Below the pieces are notes generated by a model, which saw only the letters and a list, made by a program, of their open reading frames with translations, did no database searches and was not told the DNA's origin. Below, piece by piece: positions 1-7,803 of a DNA stretch of 17,677 nt (position 1 is its first letter; every line of letters begins with the position of its first letter). Location: NCBI GenBank assembly GCA_040755035.1, contig JBFMBU010000033.1, positions 1 to 17,677 of the forward strand, read 5' to 3'. This stretch comes from RBG-13-43-22 sp040755035 (GTDB lineage: Bacteria > Desulfobacterota > RBG-13-43-22). The position numbers and the translations under genes were made by a program.

Positions 1-248
1 TCTGTCGCCCAGAAAATGCGGCAACTGACTCGTAATCCCCGCTTGGTTTGCGATTATTTGCGCTTAACAAAAAACGCTTGCGCCCTGTCCTATTAATGAT
101 ATTTTATTTAGAACAAATTTACCGTGGCCGGAATCCCTTCTCCTCCAACCCAAAAAACAGTCTTGTTCCTGAATCCTATCGGGTAAAAAGAATTACCGGG
201 AGAAAGGTTTCCGGTCAAAAAAAGGCAGCCAATCCGGCAAATAATCCC
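1..248. other. Left-edge non-coding stretch downstream of pgsA
   Basis: I see no convincing gene here. An open frame on the plus strand is basic, has no recognisable motif, has no good ribosome binding site and runs into pgsA antisense, so it is probably spurious. On the minus strand, downstream of the pgsA stop, an imperfect hairpin with ACCGG (195-199) and CCGGT (211-215) arms is followed by a moderately T-rich run. It could be a weak terminator for the mutL-miaA-pgsA transcript, but the evidence is thin. Confidence 0.3.
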
Positions 249-779
249 TCAGGGAAGGATCTTAAGGCCGGTGTGGATATAATGAAAACCTGAAAATACG
301 GTGAAAACCAAGGTGACCAGAATCAGCCCCAGTTTAACCTCCTCCGCTAAGTGAATATACCCGGAGGACAAGACCAGAAGGATCAGCAGTACCTGAAATA
401 CAGTGGTCAATTTACTGTAGATGGTGGGTTTCATTTCCACATCCACCTGATTTAAAAAAAGAATGGTAACTCCCAGGACAATAACCACATCGCGGCTGAT
501 GACAATCACCGTCAGCCAGACCGGAATTTCCCTCATTACCGCCAGGGCGATATAGGCCGTGGACAGGAGCAGCTTATCGGCAACAGGATCCAAAAACGCC
601 CCCAACTGGGTTTTCTGAGAAAACCAGCGGGCGATGAAACCGTCCAACCCGTCGGTAACCGCCGCTCCGGCAAAGACCCACAAGGCCTGATTGAAAGACC
701 CGTTGAATAAAAGAATGGCAAACCAGGGAATTAAAATTATTCTGAGGAAGGTTAATATATTCGGTATGGACATGGCCAT
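249..779 (-). CDS. pgsA: CDP-diacylglycerol--glycerol-3-phosphate 3-phosphatidyltransferase
   Basis: Inner-membrane enzyme that joins CDP-diacylglycerol and glycerol-3-phosphate to give phosphatidylglycerophosphate, the precursor of phosphatidylglycerol and cardiolipin. The full CDP-alcohol phosphotransferase signature DG-x2-AR-x8-G-x3-D-x3-D is present: DGFIAR, then G, then DPVAD, at about residues 45-67. Several hydrophobic segments follow, as expected for this polytopic family, and the N-terminal IPNILTFLRIILIP resembles the family start. Length is about 176 residues, close to typical. The frame extends to a TTG at 788 that overlaps the miaA stop. I chose the ATG at 779; the ATG at 773 is equally possible because neither has a clear Shine-Dalgarno sequence. 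It is the last gene of mutL-miaA-pgsA and is probably translationally coupled to miaA. Other CDP-alcohol transferases share the motif, but the N-terminus fits PgsA best. Confidence 0.9.
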   Translation of the reverse strand: MAMSIPNILTFLRIILIPWFAILLFNGSFNQALWVFAGAAVTDGLDGFIARWFSQKTQLGAFLDPVADKLLLSTAYIALAVMREIPVWLTVIVISRDVVIVLGVTILFLNQVDVEMKPTIYSKLTTVFQVLLILLVLSSGYIHLAEEVKLGLILVTLVFTVFSGFHYIHTGLKILP

Positions 780-784
780 AAGAT

Positions 785-1702
785 TCAACGATAAAAATTT
801 CCAATCAATTTCTGAATGGTATCAAATTTTTCCGGAGAAAACCAGTGCAAATTGTCTTCCTTTCTCAGCCAGGTCATTTGCCGCTTGGCATAACGACGGG
901 TGTCCCGCTTAATCAGCTCGACCGCCGCGCTCAGCTCCCGTTCCCCCTTCAGCACTTCAACAAGATGTCGGTATCCCAGGGATTGCATGGATTTTAATTG
1001 CGGCGAAAAGCCTTTTTCCAGTAGTCCCCGGACCTCACCCAAAAACCCGGCGGCCATCATAGCCTCGGTGCGTTCATTAATCCTGCGGTAAAGGGCCTCC
1101 CGTTCCCGTGTAATACCGATCCATAGGATATCAAAGGCTGAAGGGGGTTCGTTTTTCCAGTGCTGCCAGTCTGAAATCGGCCTTCCGGTCATTTCCAGGA
1201 CTTCCAGGGCCCGGACGAGCCGGAAAGTATCTTTGGGTTTTATTCTTCGCGCCGATTCGGGGTCGGATACCTGTAATCCGGCCCACAGGAATTCAGGACC
1301 TTTCTCCTTGGCCGTTTTTCTTAAACGCTCCCGGATCAAAGGATCCGCTGGGGGACAAGGGAAAATCCCTCTCTGCAGGACCCTGAGATACAAGCCCGTT
1401 CCCCCGACAAAAAACATTGGCCGACGACGTTGCTGAAGCTCGGCGATAACCGCCAGGGCCTGCTTACGGAATGAGGAGGCATCAAAGTCCTCATCCGGAT
1501 CGAGGATATCGATCAGGTGATAAGGCACCTCTTTTCTTTCCCTGGAAGTCGGTTTGGCCGTTCCAATATCCATATACCGGTAAATCTGCATGGAATCGGC
1601 GTTAATGATATCCGCCCCCACCTCCCTGGCCAGGGTATGGGCCAGTTGGGTTTTTCCGGCGGCGGTTGGACCGCTGATAAAAATTAATTTCGGGCGATCC
1701 AT
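785..1702 (-). CDS. miaA: tRNA dimethylallyltransferase
   Basis: Transfers a dimethylallyl group to N6 of A37 in tRNAs that read UNN codons; this is the first step toward ms2i6A. The P-loop GPTAAGKT lies near residues 11-18. It is followed by the family blocks DSMQIYRYMDIGTAKPT, YHLIDILDPDEDF and VGGTGLYLRVL. The later RRYAKRQMTWLRK block is also characteristic of MiaA. At 305 residues it is full length. It lies 30 bases downstream of mutL on the same strand, and its stop overlaps the earliest possible pgsA start, so the three genes are probably one operon. The mutL-miaA pairing is widespread in bacteria. No hfq follows, unlike the enterobacterial arrangement. Confidence 0.97.
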   Translation of the reverse strand: MDRPKLIFISGPTAAGKTQLAHTLAREVGADIINADSMQIYRYMDIGTAKPTSRERKEVPYHLIDILDPDEDFDASSFRKQALAVIAELQQRRRPMFFVGGTGLYLRVLQRGIFPCPPADPLIRERLRKTAKEKGPEFLWAGLQVSDPESARRIKPKDTFRLVRALEVLEMTGRPISDWQHWKNEPPSAFDILWIGITREREALYRRINERTEAMMAAGFLGEVRGLLEKGFSPQLKSMQSLGYRHLVEVLKGERELSAAVELIKRDTRRYAKRQMTWLRKEDNLHWFSPEKFDTIQKLIGNFYR

Positions 1703-1732
1703 GTCAGTTCAATAACGGGGTTTGAGTAATCA

Positions 1733-3544
1733 TCATCTGCGTTTGAACCGTTTTTCAATTTCCTCCCAGGAAAACAACAGCCACAGCGGACGTCCATGGG
1801 GGCAATGGGACGGCGATTCGGTCTGGTCAAGTTGAAACAACAGGGAGCGCGTTTCTTCAGAAGTTAAGACCTGTCCGGCCCGAATGGCGCTGTGACAGGC
1901 CAGCAGTTTCAATAGGGATTGGGATAACTCCTCTGCCCGGATGGACCGGTTTCCATCTTTCATTTCTTGGAATATCTCTTTCAAGGCATCCTCTCCCTGT
2001 TCGGGACTCATTCCCGAGGGAATGGACTTGATCCAGAGGCCGTTTCCCCCGGCCGGTGCAACTTCAAACCCCAACGCCCCTATTTGGGACAGGATAGAAT
2101 CCGGATCGGTTATCCACCCCGGTGGTATTTCAAACAGAATAGGGATAAGCAGGTATTGAGAGGAAACCCCGCCTTCCCTCCATTGTTTCAGGTAGCGTTC
2201 AAAAAGGACCCGCTCATGGGCGGCATGCTGGTCGATCAGCACCAGTCCCTCGTTGTTCATGGCCACGATATAGGTCCCCCGGACCTGACTCAAGAGGGTC
2301 AATCCCGAAAACCCCCCGACCTGTTCCTTCAGTTCCATCCCCTCCTGATTGGATTTAAAAAATTTCTGATCAGAGATCCAAGGGGCAGAAACCGCGGGGT
2401 CTCCTGGCATCAGTACCCCCCGAACATCCTCGCTTTCGGGGGACAGCGGTGCGGAGAACAAAGATAACTCCCCTTCCTTAAAGAGGAAGGGTTGTTTGGG
2501 AGAGGGGGGGCAAGCCCCGGGCCATCCATCCCCCTTAACCATCGGGTGGGGGACATAGGTTTTTAATGCCCGGTGAAGGGCTTTCCCTACCAGGTTTTGG
2601 ACCCAGGTTGTTTCACTGAAGCGCACCTCCTGTTTGAAGGGATGGATGTTGACGTCAATCAATTCCGGAGGGACGTCCAACCAGAGGATGGCCGTGGGGA
2701 AACGGCCGGCCGGGATCATTCCCGCATACGATCTTAAAACCAAAGGGAATAAAAGCGGACTCCTCACCCAGCGTTTGTTGACGATGAAGGCCATATTTCG
2801 GGAAGTGTTCAGATGATAATGGGGAGGGGAAATCAGACCCGTTATCTGGATCCGTTCTTCGGACAAATCGACCTTTATCAGATCGTTTATTCGGTCTTTC
2901 CCCCATAATTCTTTGAGCCGCAATTCCGAATCATTGCCGGGAAAGAGCCGAAGGACCTTTTTCCCGTTATGGGTCAGGTCAAAGCGGATGGAGGGAAATC
3001 CCAAAGCCACCCTTTCCACAGCGGTTTGAATCTGTCCCCACTCCGCCTTGGGGCTTTTCAGAAAAGCCACCCGGGCCGGCGTATTATAAAAAAGGTCCTG
3101 GATCTCCACCACCGTTCCCGAAGCCCCACCAACCTCTTCCAGGCTGATTTTTTTTCCTCCCCAGATCTCAAGCCGGTGGCCGGACGACTCGCCTCTGGGG
3201 ATGGAAATAATCGTCATCCGGCTTACCGAGGCGATACTGGGCAAAGCTTCCCCTCGAAATCCCATAGAGCGCAGTTGTGAAAGGTCTGCATAATCCCGGA
3301 TTTTGCTGGTAGCGTGCCGTTCAACCGCTAAGACCAAGTCCTCCCTGCTCATACCCTGGCCGTTATCCGTGATTCTAATGGACGACCTTCCCGCCTGGAG
3401 GATCTCCACCCCGATGTCCGAGGCCCCGGCATCTACGGAATTCTCCAAAAGTTCCTTGACCACCGAAGCCGGCCTTTCCACCACTTCCCCGGCGGCAATC
3501 ATATTTATGAGATTCTCCGGGAGAATTCCGATCAATCCGCTCAT
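1733..3544 (-). CDS. mutL: DNA mismatch repair protein MutL
   Basis: Mismatch-repair ATPase that links MutS recognition to strand incision. The N-terminal GHKL ATPase motifs are all visible: IAAGEVVERPASVVKELLENSVDAG, DNGQGM, ATSKI and GFRGEALPSIASVSRM, all within about the first 115 residues. A proline- and glycine-rich linker at roughly 345-410 joins the C-terminal dimerisation domain. That domain contains DQHAAHERVLFE starting near residue 438, which fits the endonuclease motif DQHA-x2-E-x4-E. It also has ACHSAIRAG and CPHGRP near the end. The protein therefore looks like a nicking MutL, as in bacteria lacking MutH. At 603 residues it is of normal length. It is the first gene of a mutL-miaA-pgsA unit, with a candidate extended -10 promoter about 40 bases upstream. 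Confidence 0.98.
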   Translation of the reverse strand: MSGLIGILPENLINMIAAGEVVERPASVVKELLENSVDAGASDIGVEILQAGRSSIRITDNGQGMSREDLVLAVERHATSKIRDYADLSQLRSMGFRGEALPSIASVSRMTIISIPRGESSGHRLEIWGGKKISLEEVGGASGTVVEIQDLFYNTPARVAFLKSPKAEWGQIQTAVERVALGFPSIRFDLTHNGKKVLRLFPGNDSELRLKELWGKDRINDLIKVDLSEERIQITGLISPPHYHLNTSRNMAFIVNKRWVRSPLLFPLVLRSYAGMIPAGRFPTAILWLDVPPELIDVNIHPFKQEVRFSETTWVQNLVGKALHRALKTYVPHPMVKGDGWPGACPPSPKQPFLFKEGELSLFSAPLSPESEDVRGVLMPGDPAVSAPWISDQKFFKSNQEGMELKEQVGGFSGLTLLSQVRGTYIVAMNNEGLVLIDQHAAHERVLFERYLKQWREGGVSSQYLLIPILFEIPPGWITDPDSILSQIGALGFEVAPAGGNGLWIKSIPSGMSPEQGEDALKEIFQEMKDGNRSIRAEELSQSLLKLLACHSAIRAGQVLTSEETRSLLFQLDQTESPSHCPHGRPLWLLFSWEEIEKRFKRR

Positions 3545-3578
3545 TTTTCTCTTTCCCTGTTTCGTTGTTTCCTCTTTT

Positions 3579-3587
3579 TTTATACCA
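3579..3587 (-). promoter_or_regulatory. Candidate extended -10 promoter for mutL
   Basis: Read on the minus strand this is TGGTATAAA: a TATAAA -10 hexamer preceded by TG and one base, the extended -10 form. I see no good -35 hexamer at the usual distance. It would start transcription about 28 bases before the mutL start codon. It is plausible but short, and AT-rich matches arise by chance. Confidence 0.35.
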
Positions 3588-3653
3588 TAACCAAAATCCT
3601 TCGACTACGCTATTTTTACGTTCCCCTTTGATAGTTATCCTTCTAACCCCCAA

Positions 3654-3715
3654 CCCTCCCCTGATATTCTGCTTGTTTTCCCTGGTCAGCTAAGGTATTT
3701 TTAAGTCAGGGAGGG
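3654..3715. repeat. Imperfect inverted repeat in the mutL upstream region
   Basis: CCCTCCCCTGA (3654-3664) faces TCAGGGAGGG (3706-3715), complementary except for one extra C, across about 41 bases. It lies just left of a second, stronger hairpin. Its function is unknown; it may be a folded leader or simply a low-complexity match. Confidence 0.4.
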
Positions 3716-3736
3716 CTGGAAAGGTTCTTCTTAATC

Positions 3737-3782
3737 CGGGCCTCTGCCGAAAGAATCGCCTTCTTCCAGCGGCAGAGGCCCG
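3737..3782. repeat. Strong two-tier hairpin before the small ORF
   Basis: CGGGCCTCTGCCG (3737-3749) pairs perfectly with CGGCAGAGGCCCG (3770-3782). Inside the 20-base loop a second stem, AAGAA/TTCTT (3751-3755 with 3761-3765), encloses TCGCC. Neither strand has a T-run immediately 3' of the stem: the plus strand continues with six A residues. It is therefore not a normal intrinsic terminator. It ends 24 bases before the chosen start of the small ORF and may be a structured leader, an RNA-processing site or a dispersed repeat. Confidence 0.65.
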
Positions 3783-3806
3783 AAAAAACCGGCGGGGATG
3801 AAGGGG

Positions 3807-3986
3807 ATGAAAACAGAAGAAGAAATGGTATTGAAAGTAGCCAAGGAGATCGTTATCAAGTATATTGAGATCGGCCGCCTGCCTCTGGCCAATTTTGATG
3901 AGTCCTTCCGGAATATTTACAGAAGCGTCTTAGAAACCGTTCGCTTAGAAACGAAGCCCCAAGAAAAAAATAACCCAAAAGGCTAA
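3807..3986 (+). CDS. Small helical protein of unknown function
   Basis: A 59-residue, probably soluble and mostly helical protein. The core EMVLKVAKEIVIKYIEIGRL is followed by LANFDESFRNIYRSVLETV, which looks like two amphipathic helices, then a charged tail. There is no signal peptide or membrane segment. I have the impression that similar small proteins with a VAKEIV...FxExFxxIYxxVxETV pattern recur in deltaproteobacteria, sometimes with an unreliable conjugation-protein label, but I cannot check this. Three in-frame ATGs exist at 3798, 3807 and 3825. I chose 3807 because GGCGGGG lies 9 bases upstream. It is encoded alone between divergent mutL and convergent truA, behind a strong hairpin. 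Its function cannot be assigned. Confidence 0.6.
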   Translation: MKTEEEMVLKVAKEIVIKYIEIGRLPLANFDESFRNIYRSVLETVRLETKPQEKNNPKG

Positions 3987-4048
3987 ATAAGACTCCCCGT
4001 TCAGCGAACTTCTACGGTTCTACCACCCGGACTTGAACTCCTTCCCTT

Positions 4049-4798
4049 TCAATAGATAACTTTCCTTAAATACAGCCCATGGGCCGGGGCCATCTCCCCC
4101 GCCTGGGAGCGATCTTTGGATTGGATGATTGCTTCCAGTTCTCTCAGGGAAACCCGGCCCCTTCCGACGCGGATCAGGAGGCCCACCATATTTCGCACCA
4201 TATGTCTTAAAAATCCGTCGGCTTTAAATCGAAGCCGGAAGCCGCCCCAGGGCAGCGGGGATAAGGCGGTTTGAAACAGGGTCCGCTCCGTATGGGCGAC
4301 TTCACTTCCCTGGGTCTGAAAACTGGAGAAGTCCTTGCGGCCTGTCAGAAGAGTCAGACCGCTTTTTATGCCTTCCCAGTCAAGGGGTTCTTCAACCGTC
4401 CAGACATATTGGCGATAAAAAGGCAGACCCCGTCTGCCGTTGCATATCAGATAATCATAAATCTTTGCTCGGCTTGAATAGCGTGCATGGAAATCGAGCG
4501 AGGTCTCCTGCACCTGACGTATCAGGATGTCTTTCGGCAACAACGCCCTAAGGGCCTGTTCCATTTTGGAGAGCGGGAGGAGGGAGGAAGTCTTGAAATT
4601 CGCCACTTGCCCCCAGGCATGGACCCCGGCATCAGTCCTGCCGGACCCTATCAACGAAAGGTTTTTTTGACCTATTCTAAAAAGAACATCCTCGATGGCT
4701 CCCTGGACAGTAGGGGCGTTTTTTTGCCGTTGCCATCCCTGGTATCGCGTTCCGTCGTAGGCCATCAATAAACGAAGGTTACGTTCAATTTCGTTCAT
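4049..4798 (-). CDS. truA: tRNA pseudouridine(38-40) synthase TruA
   Basis: Converts uridines 38, 39 and 40 in the tRNA anticodon stem-loop to pseudouridine. The N-terminal RLLMAYDGTRYQGWQRQ and the catalytic block GSGRTDAGVHA are diagnostic, with catalytic Asp at residue 56. The C-terminal half contains FRLRFKADGFLRHMVRNMVGLL, the second signature of the family. The product is 249 residues, the normal size. The frame stays open upstream to 4900, but that extension would run to the rpsI terminator hairpin and adds residues not seen in the family, so I placed the start at 4798. There is no strong Shine-Dalgarno sequence. It lies downstream of rplM-rpsI on the same strand but beyond an intrinsic terminator, so it probably depends on readthrough or its own promoter. 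Confidence 0.96.
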   Translation of the reverse strand: MNEIERNLRLLMAYDGTRYQGWQRQKNAPTVQGAIEDVLFRIGQKNLSLIGSGRTDAGVHAWGQVANFKTSSLLPLSKMEQALRALLPKDILIRQVQETSLDFHARYSSRAKIYDYLICNGRRGLPFYRQYVWTVEEPLDWEGIKSGLTLLTGRKDFSSFQTQGSEVAHTERTLFQTALSPLPWGGFRLRFKADGFLRHMVRNMVGLLIRVGRGRVSLRELEAIIQSKDRSQAGEMAPAHGLYLRKVIY

Positions 4799-4903
4799 CA
4801 GCTTTTTTTCTGTTCTGGGTTCTCTTCTGTAGCGTTGATGGGGTTGTCCGCCGGATGGGGGGCTATTCAGGGAAGCCCTTACCTGATTTGACCTCTGCAA
4901 CGG

Positions 4904-4940
4904 ACAAAAAAAGGGAAGGCCTTGCGGGCCTTCCCTTTTT
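4904..4940 (-). terminator. Intrinsic terminator after rpsI
   Basis: On the minus strand the arms AAGGGAAGGCC and GGCCTTCCCTT (4911-4921 and 4927-4937 on the plus strand) form a stem of at least 11 bp with a 5-base loop. It extends to about 14 bp through flanking A/T pairs and is followed by a run of seven T residues. It lies about 25 bases past the rpsI stop and ends the rplM-rpsI transcript. The plus strand also has a short T-run, so weak two-way action is possible. Confidence 0.9.
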
Positions 4941-4964
4941 AACTGCCTTATCTATTGTCCAAAA

Positions 4965-5357
4965 TTAACGTTTGGAATATTGGTATCGGGCCCTGGCCCC
5001 TTTTTGGCCATATTTTTTCCGTTCTTTGACCCTGGAATCCCTGGAAATAAAACCGGCTTTTTTTAAGACCGCCCTCAGTTGGGGATCATAAACCAGAAGG
5101 GCCTTTGAGATTCCATGTTTGATGGCCCCGGCCTGGCCGGAGAGCCCCCCACCGATAACATTAACCAGTATATCGAACTTTCCCACGGTTTCGGTTAATT
5201 CCAAGGGCTGAAGAACAACCATTTTGGCCGTTTCCCGGCTGAAATAGTGATCAATGGATCGCCCGTTGACGGTGATCTGTCCTCCGCCGGGTCTTAACCA
5301 TGTTCTGGCGATGGCCAGTTTCCTTTTTCCGGTTGCGTAGAATTCTTTGTCTGCCAT
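4965..5357 (-). CDS. rpsI: 30S ribosomal protein S9
   Basis: Small-subunit protein whose C-terminal tail reaches the P-site tRNA. It starts MADKEFYATGKRKLAIARTW, contains GGGLSGQAGAIKHGISKAL, and ends with the typical basic tail of S9 (ERKKYGQKGARARYQYSKR). At 130 residues it has the canonical length. An upstream in-frame GTG would add four residues, but the ATG at 5357 has AAAGG directly upstream and gives the family-typical N-terminus. It lies 46 bases downstream of rplM in the usual rplM-rpsI order and is followed by a strong terminator. Confidence 0.98.
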   Translation of the reverse strand: MADKEFYATGKRKLAIARTWLRPGGGQITVNGRSIDHYFSRETAKMVVLQPLELTETVGKFDILVNVIGGGLSGQAGAIKHGISKALLVYDPQLRAVLKKAGFISRDSRVKERKKYGQKGARARYQYSKR

Positions 5358-5403
5358 ATTACCTTTCACACCTATTAGAGATTCTCAGAATGCCCACAAT
5401 ATA

Positions 5404-5826
5404 TTATACCGATACCGGTTGCTGCGCTTCATGGGGATGGGCGGATCCCACATAGACCTTCAATTTTTTGTTTAATTTCCGGCCCAGGCTGTTTTTTGGC
5501 AACATCCCTTTCACGGCCTGACGGAGCAATTCTTCGGGTCTTTTTTCTTTTAATTTCTTGGCTGTTATGGATTTTAACCCGCCGATGAAACCGCTGTGTC
5601 GGTAATATATCTTTTGATCCATTTTTTTCCCGGTTAGGACCACCTTTTCAGCATTAACCACCACCACAAAATCACCGGTATCGGCATAGGGCACAAAGCC
5701 GGGATTGTTTTTCCCCCTTAAACGCATGGCTACCTCGGAGGCTAATCGTCCCAGGACCTTGTTCTCAGCATCAATCAGAAACCAGTTGCGATGAATGTCT
5801 TCCTTTTTGGGTATGTAGCTTTTCAT
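5404..5826 (-). CDS. rplM: 50S ribosomal protein L13
   Basis: Early-assembly protein of the large subunit. Family blocks seen: HRNWFLIDAENKVLGRLAS, the GDFVVVVNAEKVVLTGKK core, YYRHSGFIGGLK, and VKGMLPKNSLGRKLNKKLKVYVGSAHPHEAQQP near the C-terminus. At 140 residues it is close to the usual 142. It is the first gene of the rplM-rpsI operon, transcribed divergently from rnc, with a good sigma-70-type promoter 32 to 60 bases upstream of the start codon. Confidence 0.98.
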   Translation of the reverse strand: MKSYIPKKEDIHRNWFLIDAENKVLGRLASEVAMRLRGKNNPGFVPYADTGDFVVVVNAEKVVLTGKKMDQKIYYRHSGFIGGLKSITAKKLKEKRPEELLRQAVKGMLPKNSLGRKLNKKLKVYVGSAHPHEAQQPVSV

Positions 5827-5857
5827 GATTCTTTTACTCCATAAATTTAAAAGGTTA

Positions 5858-5886
5858 TATATAGTTTAAAAAATCTTTCTTGTCAA
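5858..5886 (-). promoter_or_regulatory. Sigma-70-type promoter of rplM-rpsI
   Basis: On the minus strand a consensus TTGACA (5881-5886) is followed by a 17-base spacer and TATATA (5858-5863). Predicted transcription begins near 5851, about 25 bases before the rplM start. The region is very AT-rich, as expected for a strong ribosomal-protein promoter. Confidence 0.7.
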
Positions 5887-5904
5887 TAAAATTTTTCTAT
5901 CTTC

Positions 5905-5933
5905 TTGAAAATAAAATAGAGAAAAGGTATAGT
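5905..5933 (+). promoter_or_regulatory. Sigma-70-type promoter of rnc
   Basis: TTGAAA (5905-5910), a 17-base spacer and TATAGT (5928-5933). Predicted transcription starts near 5940, leaving a leader of about 20 bases that contains the CCGGAGG ribosome binding site. It is divergent from the rplM promoter, with the two -35 elements only 18 bases apart. Confidence 0.65.
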
Positions 5934-5959
5934 TTTCAAATACTCCGGAGGTTTTGATC

Positions 5960-6670
5960 GTGGCGGACAATACCAGGAACGACCTAAACAGACTTCAAGA
6001 GGTATTAGGATATTATTTTAACGATATCAACATATTAACAGAATCCCTCACCCACCGCTCCTTTGCTAATGAAAACCCGGTTCCGACGTTTGAGGACAAT
6101 GAACGACTGGAATTTCTGGGGGATGCGGTAGTTAATCTGGTCCTCAGCGACTTGCTGATAAAAAAATTCCCCAAACTCCTCGAAGGTCCTCTTTCCCGGA
6201 TCCGAGCCGGACAGGTGAATGAAAAAAATCTGGCCCTTTTGGCCGAAAGGCTTGGTTTGGGGGGGTATCTGGCCATTGGAAAAGGGGAAGAACAGACCGG
6301 AGGGCGTCAAAAGCCTTCGCTGTTGGCCGATGCCCTGGAAGCGATCCTGGGTGGTGTCTATCTGGATGGGGGCTTTGAAGCCGCCCGATCCGTTATTGCC
6401 CGCCTCTTCCGACCATGTTTGACAGAACTGCAACCCCTCACTATGGATTTTAAAACCTTATTGCAGGAGTTCTGTCAGGCCCGATTGAAAACCACCCCGA
6501 TTTACCGGGACATAAAAGAAGAAGGGCCGGACCACCGTAAAACCTTCTTTGTTGAAGTTTCGGTTCAAGGGAAAATTATTTCCAATGGAAAAGGGGGGAC
6601 CAAAAAGGAAGCCCAACAACGAGCGGCCGAAAAGGCCTTTCAATCACTGGCAGACCAGAGAACGGAGTAA
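5960..6670 (+). CDS. rnc: Ribonuclease III
   Basis: Double-strand-specific endoribonuclease that matures rRNA and cleaves structured mRNAs. The signature NERLEFLGDAV is followed by KPSLLADALEAILGGVYLDGGF. From the chosen start the metal ligands are about E51, D55, D124 and E127. A C-terminal double-stranded-RNA-binding domain covers about residues 163-236 (KTLLQEFCQ ... GKGGTKKEAQQRAAEKAF). The GTG at 5960 is preferred over the in-frame TTG at 5954 because GGAGG at 5947-5951 is 8 bases from the GTG but only 2 from the TTG. This gives 236 residues, normal for the family. Its usual partner era is not adjacent but lies about 5.2 kb downstream. The next gene, mltB, is convergent. Confidence 0.97.
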   Translation: MADNTRNDLNRLQEVLGYYFNDINILTESLTHRSFANENPVPTFEDNERLEFLGDAVVNLVLSDLLIKKFPKLLEGPLSRIRAGQVNEKNLALLAERLGLGGYLAIGKGEEQTGGRQKPSLLADALEAILGGVYLDGGFEAARSVIARLFRPCLTELQPLTMDFKTLLQEFCQARLKTTPIYRDIKEEGPDHRKTFFVEVSVQGKIISNGKGGTKKEAQQRAAEKAFQSLADQRTE

Positions 6671-6760
6671 GGGGCGAAAAGAGGAAAAATCCCTTTAATC
6701 GGCTGTTTCAGGTTCCCCGAACCCTATCCCCCCCATAACCTTGGCCGTGGTCTTCTTCGA

Positions 6761-7561
6761 TTAATGTTCGGATAACGCCCGGGCATAGGTCAGGACCGCT
6801 TCCACGTATTGGTGGCAGCGATTATATGCGAATAAAGCTTCTTTTTTACGTTCCGGTTCTTCTGGAGACCAGCCGAAGGCCCTCAAGTAATTAGCCATGC
6901 TGGCCAGGGCATCGGTTAGGTCATGGAGATCGACCCGGCCATCGCCGTTTCCATCGACAGCATATTTTAGGTAGGAGGAAGGGACGAATTGGGGGATTCC
7001 AAAGGCGCCGGCCCAGGACCCTTTCAGGGACAGGGGGTCTTTATTCTCCCGCCGGCATAACCAAAGCAGATGAATAAGTTCTTCTTCGGCCCAGGCGGAG
7101 CGGCGGTTTTCAATGAGGGTCATGGTCAGGAGGCTGTTAAAAACAACATGATTTCCGATATAGCGCCCAAAATTGGTTTCAACCCGGAGGATGGCAATCA
7201 ATACTTCCCCCTTCACCCCATAATCATTTTCAATCGTTCGCAGTATCCTCTTGTTGGTTTCCAGGGTTAATTTCCCCTGCTGGAGGGACTTCAGGGAAAG
7301 CAATCCGAAACGGCTCCCCAGATAATCGACGCCTTTTCCTTTTCTTTCTACAATCTCCGGGTAGAGGGTCACCCGGCTGTCGGAAAAAAGCCGGCTCAGT
7401 TCCTGATCCGAAAATCCGCGTTGCTGCAGTCGTTGTATCAGGGCTTCCTGCCGTTGTTGATAGGCCGGATCAAGGACCTCGGCATATAGAGGGGAAAGGC
7501 TTCCAATAAGGAAGGGAAAAATGATCAACCAAACTTTCCTAACCACAGGAGGGATCTTCAT
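6761..7561 (-). CDS. mltB: Lytic murein transglycosylase B
   Basis: Cleaves the MurNAc-GlcNAc bond of peptidoglycan with formation of 1,6-anhydroMurNAc. The mature domain follows the MltB/Slt35 pattern. AILRVETNFG carries the probable catalytic glutamate (E128). GSWAGAFGIPQFVPSSY is the substrate-cleft block. DGNGDGRVDLHD (about residues 203-214) matches the EF-hand-like calcium loop of Slt35. An N-terminal hydrophobic stretch ending near SPLYAE looks like a cleavable signal peptide; there is no lipobox cysteine. I placed the start at the ATG at 7561, with GAGGTG about 9 bases upstream, giving 266 residues. The frame stays open upstream to 7756, but that segment lacks family features and would bury the signal peptide. 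It is convergent with rnc. Confidence 0.93.
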   Translation of the reverse strand: MKIPPVVRKVWLIIFPFLIGSLSPLYAEVLDPAYQQRQEALIQRLQQRGFSDQELSRLFSDSRVTLYPEIVERKGKGVDYLGSRFGLLSLKSLQQGKLTLETNKRILRTIENDYGVKGEVLIAILRVETNFGRYIGNHVVFNSLLTMTLIENRRSAWAEEELIHLLWLCRRENKDPLSLKGSWAGAFGIPQFVPSSYLKYAVDGNGDGRVDLHDLTDALASMANYLRAFGWSPEEPERKKEALFAYNRCHQYVEAVLTYARALSEH

Positions 7562-7803
7562 CAGCGAAAGCACCTCTATCGGGTAGTAAGGGTTCTGGCT
7601 TTGGAACCATCCGGAAAGGGAAACCACCGGCCCCAGGCCAAGGATAAGCACTTGATAATGACCTGATAGAAAGTTGGAGCGCTTGCACCTGCTCCTCTGT
7701 GCCTGGGACCCAACGTCTTTGTATAGAAAATTTCCCCAAAAGGCAAGGGCTATCAAAAGAAAAGTGTAAACACCCTGCTGATCCTCGGGGGAGATTCAAT
7801 TTA

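Noticed and set aside
48..293. Open frame of 81 codons at the left edge, plus strand
   Set aside because: It lacks a ribosome binding site and any family motif, and its end overlaps pgsA on the other strand.
3737..3782. Intrinsic terminator
   Set aside because: The stem is strong, but the tract next to it is A-rich on the plus strand and there is no T-run 3' of the stem on either strand.
4018..4048. A tRNA-like T-arm pattern (GTTCAAGTCC on the minus strand) downstream of truA
   Set aside because: The flanking bases do not form a 5-bp T stem, and no acceptor, D or anticodon arms can be folded around it.
4799..4900. N-terminal extension of truA
   Set aside because: The residues do not resemble TruA, and the extension would begin right beside the rpsI terminator hairpin.
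6705..6730. GGTTC-CCC-GAACC as a terminator between convergent rnc and mltB
   Set aside because: The stem is only 5 bp with a 3-base loop, and no T-run follows on either strand.
7562..7756. 65-codon N-terminal extension of mltB
   Set aside because: It would place the clear signal peptide in the middle of the protein, and a good ribosome binding site precedes the 7561 start.
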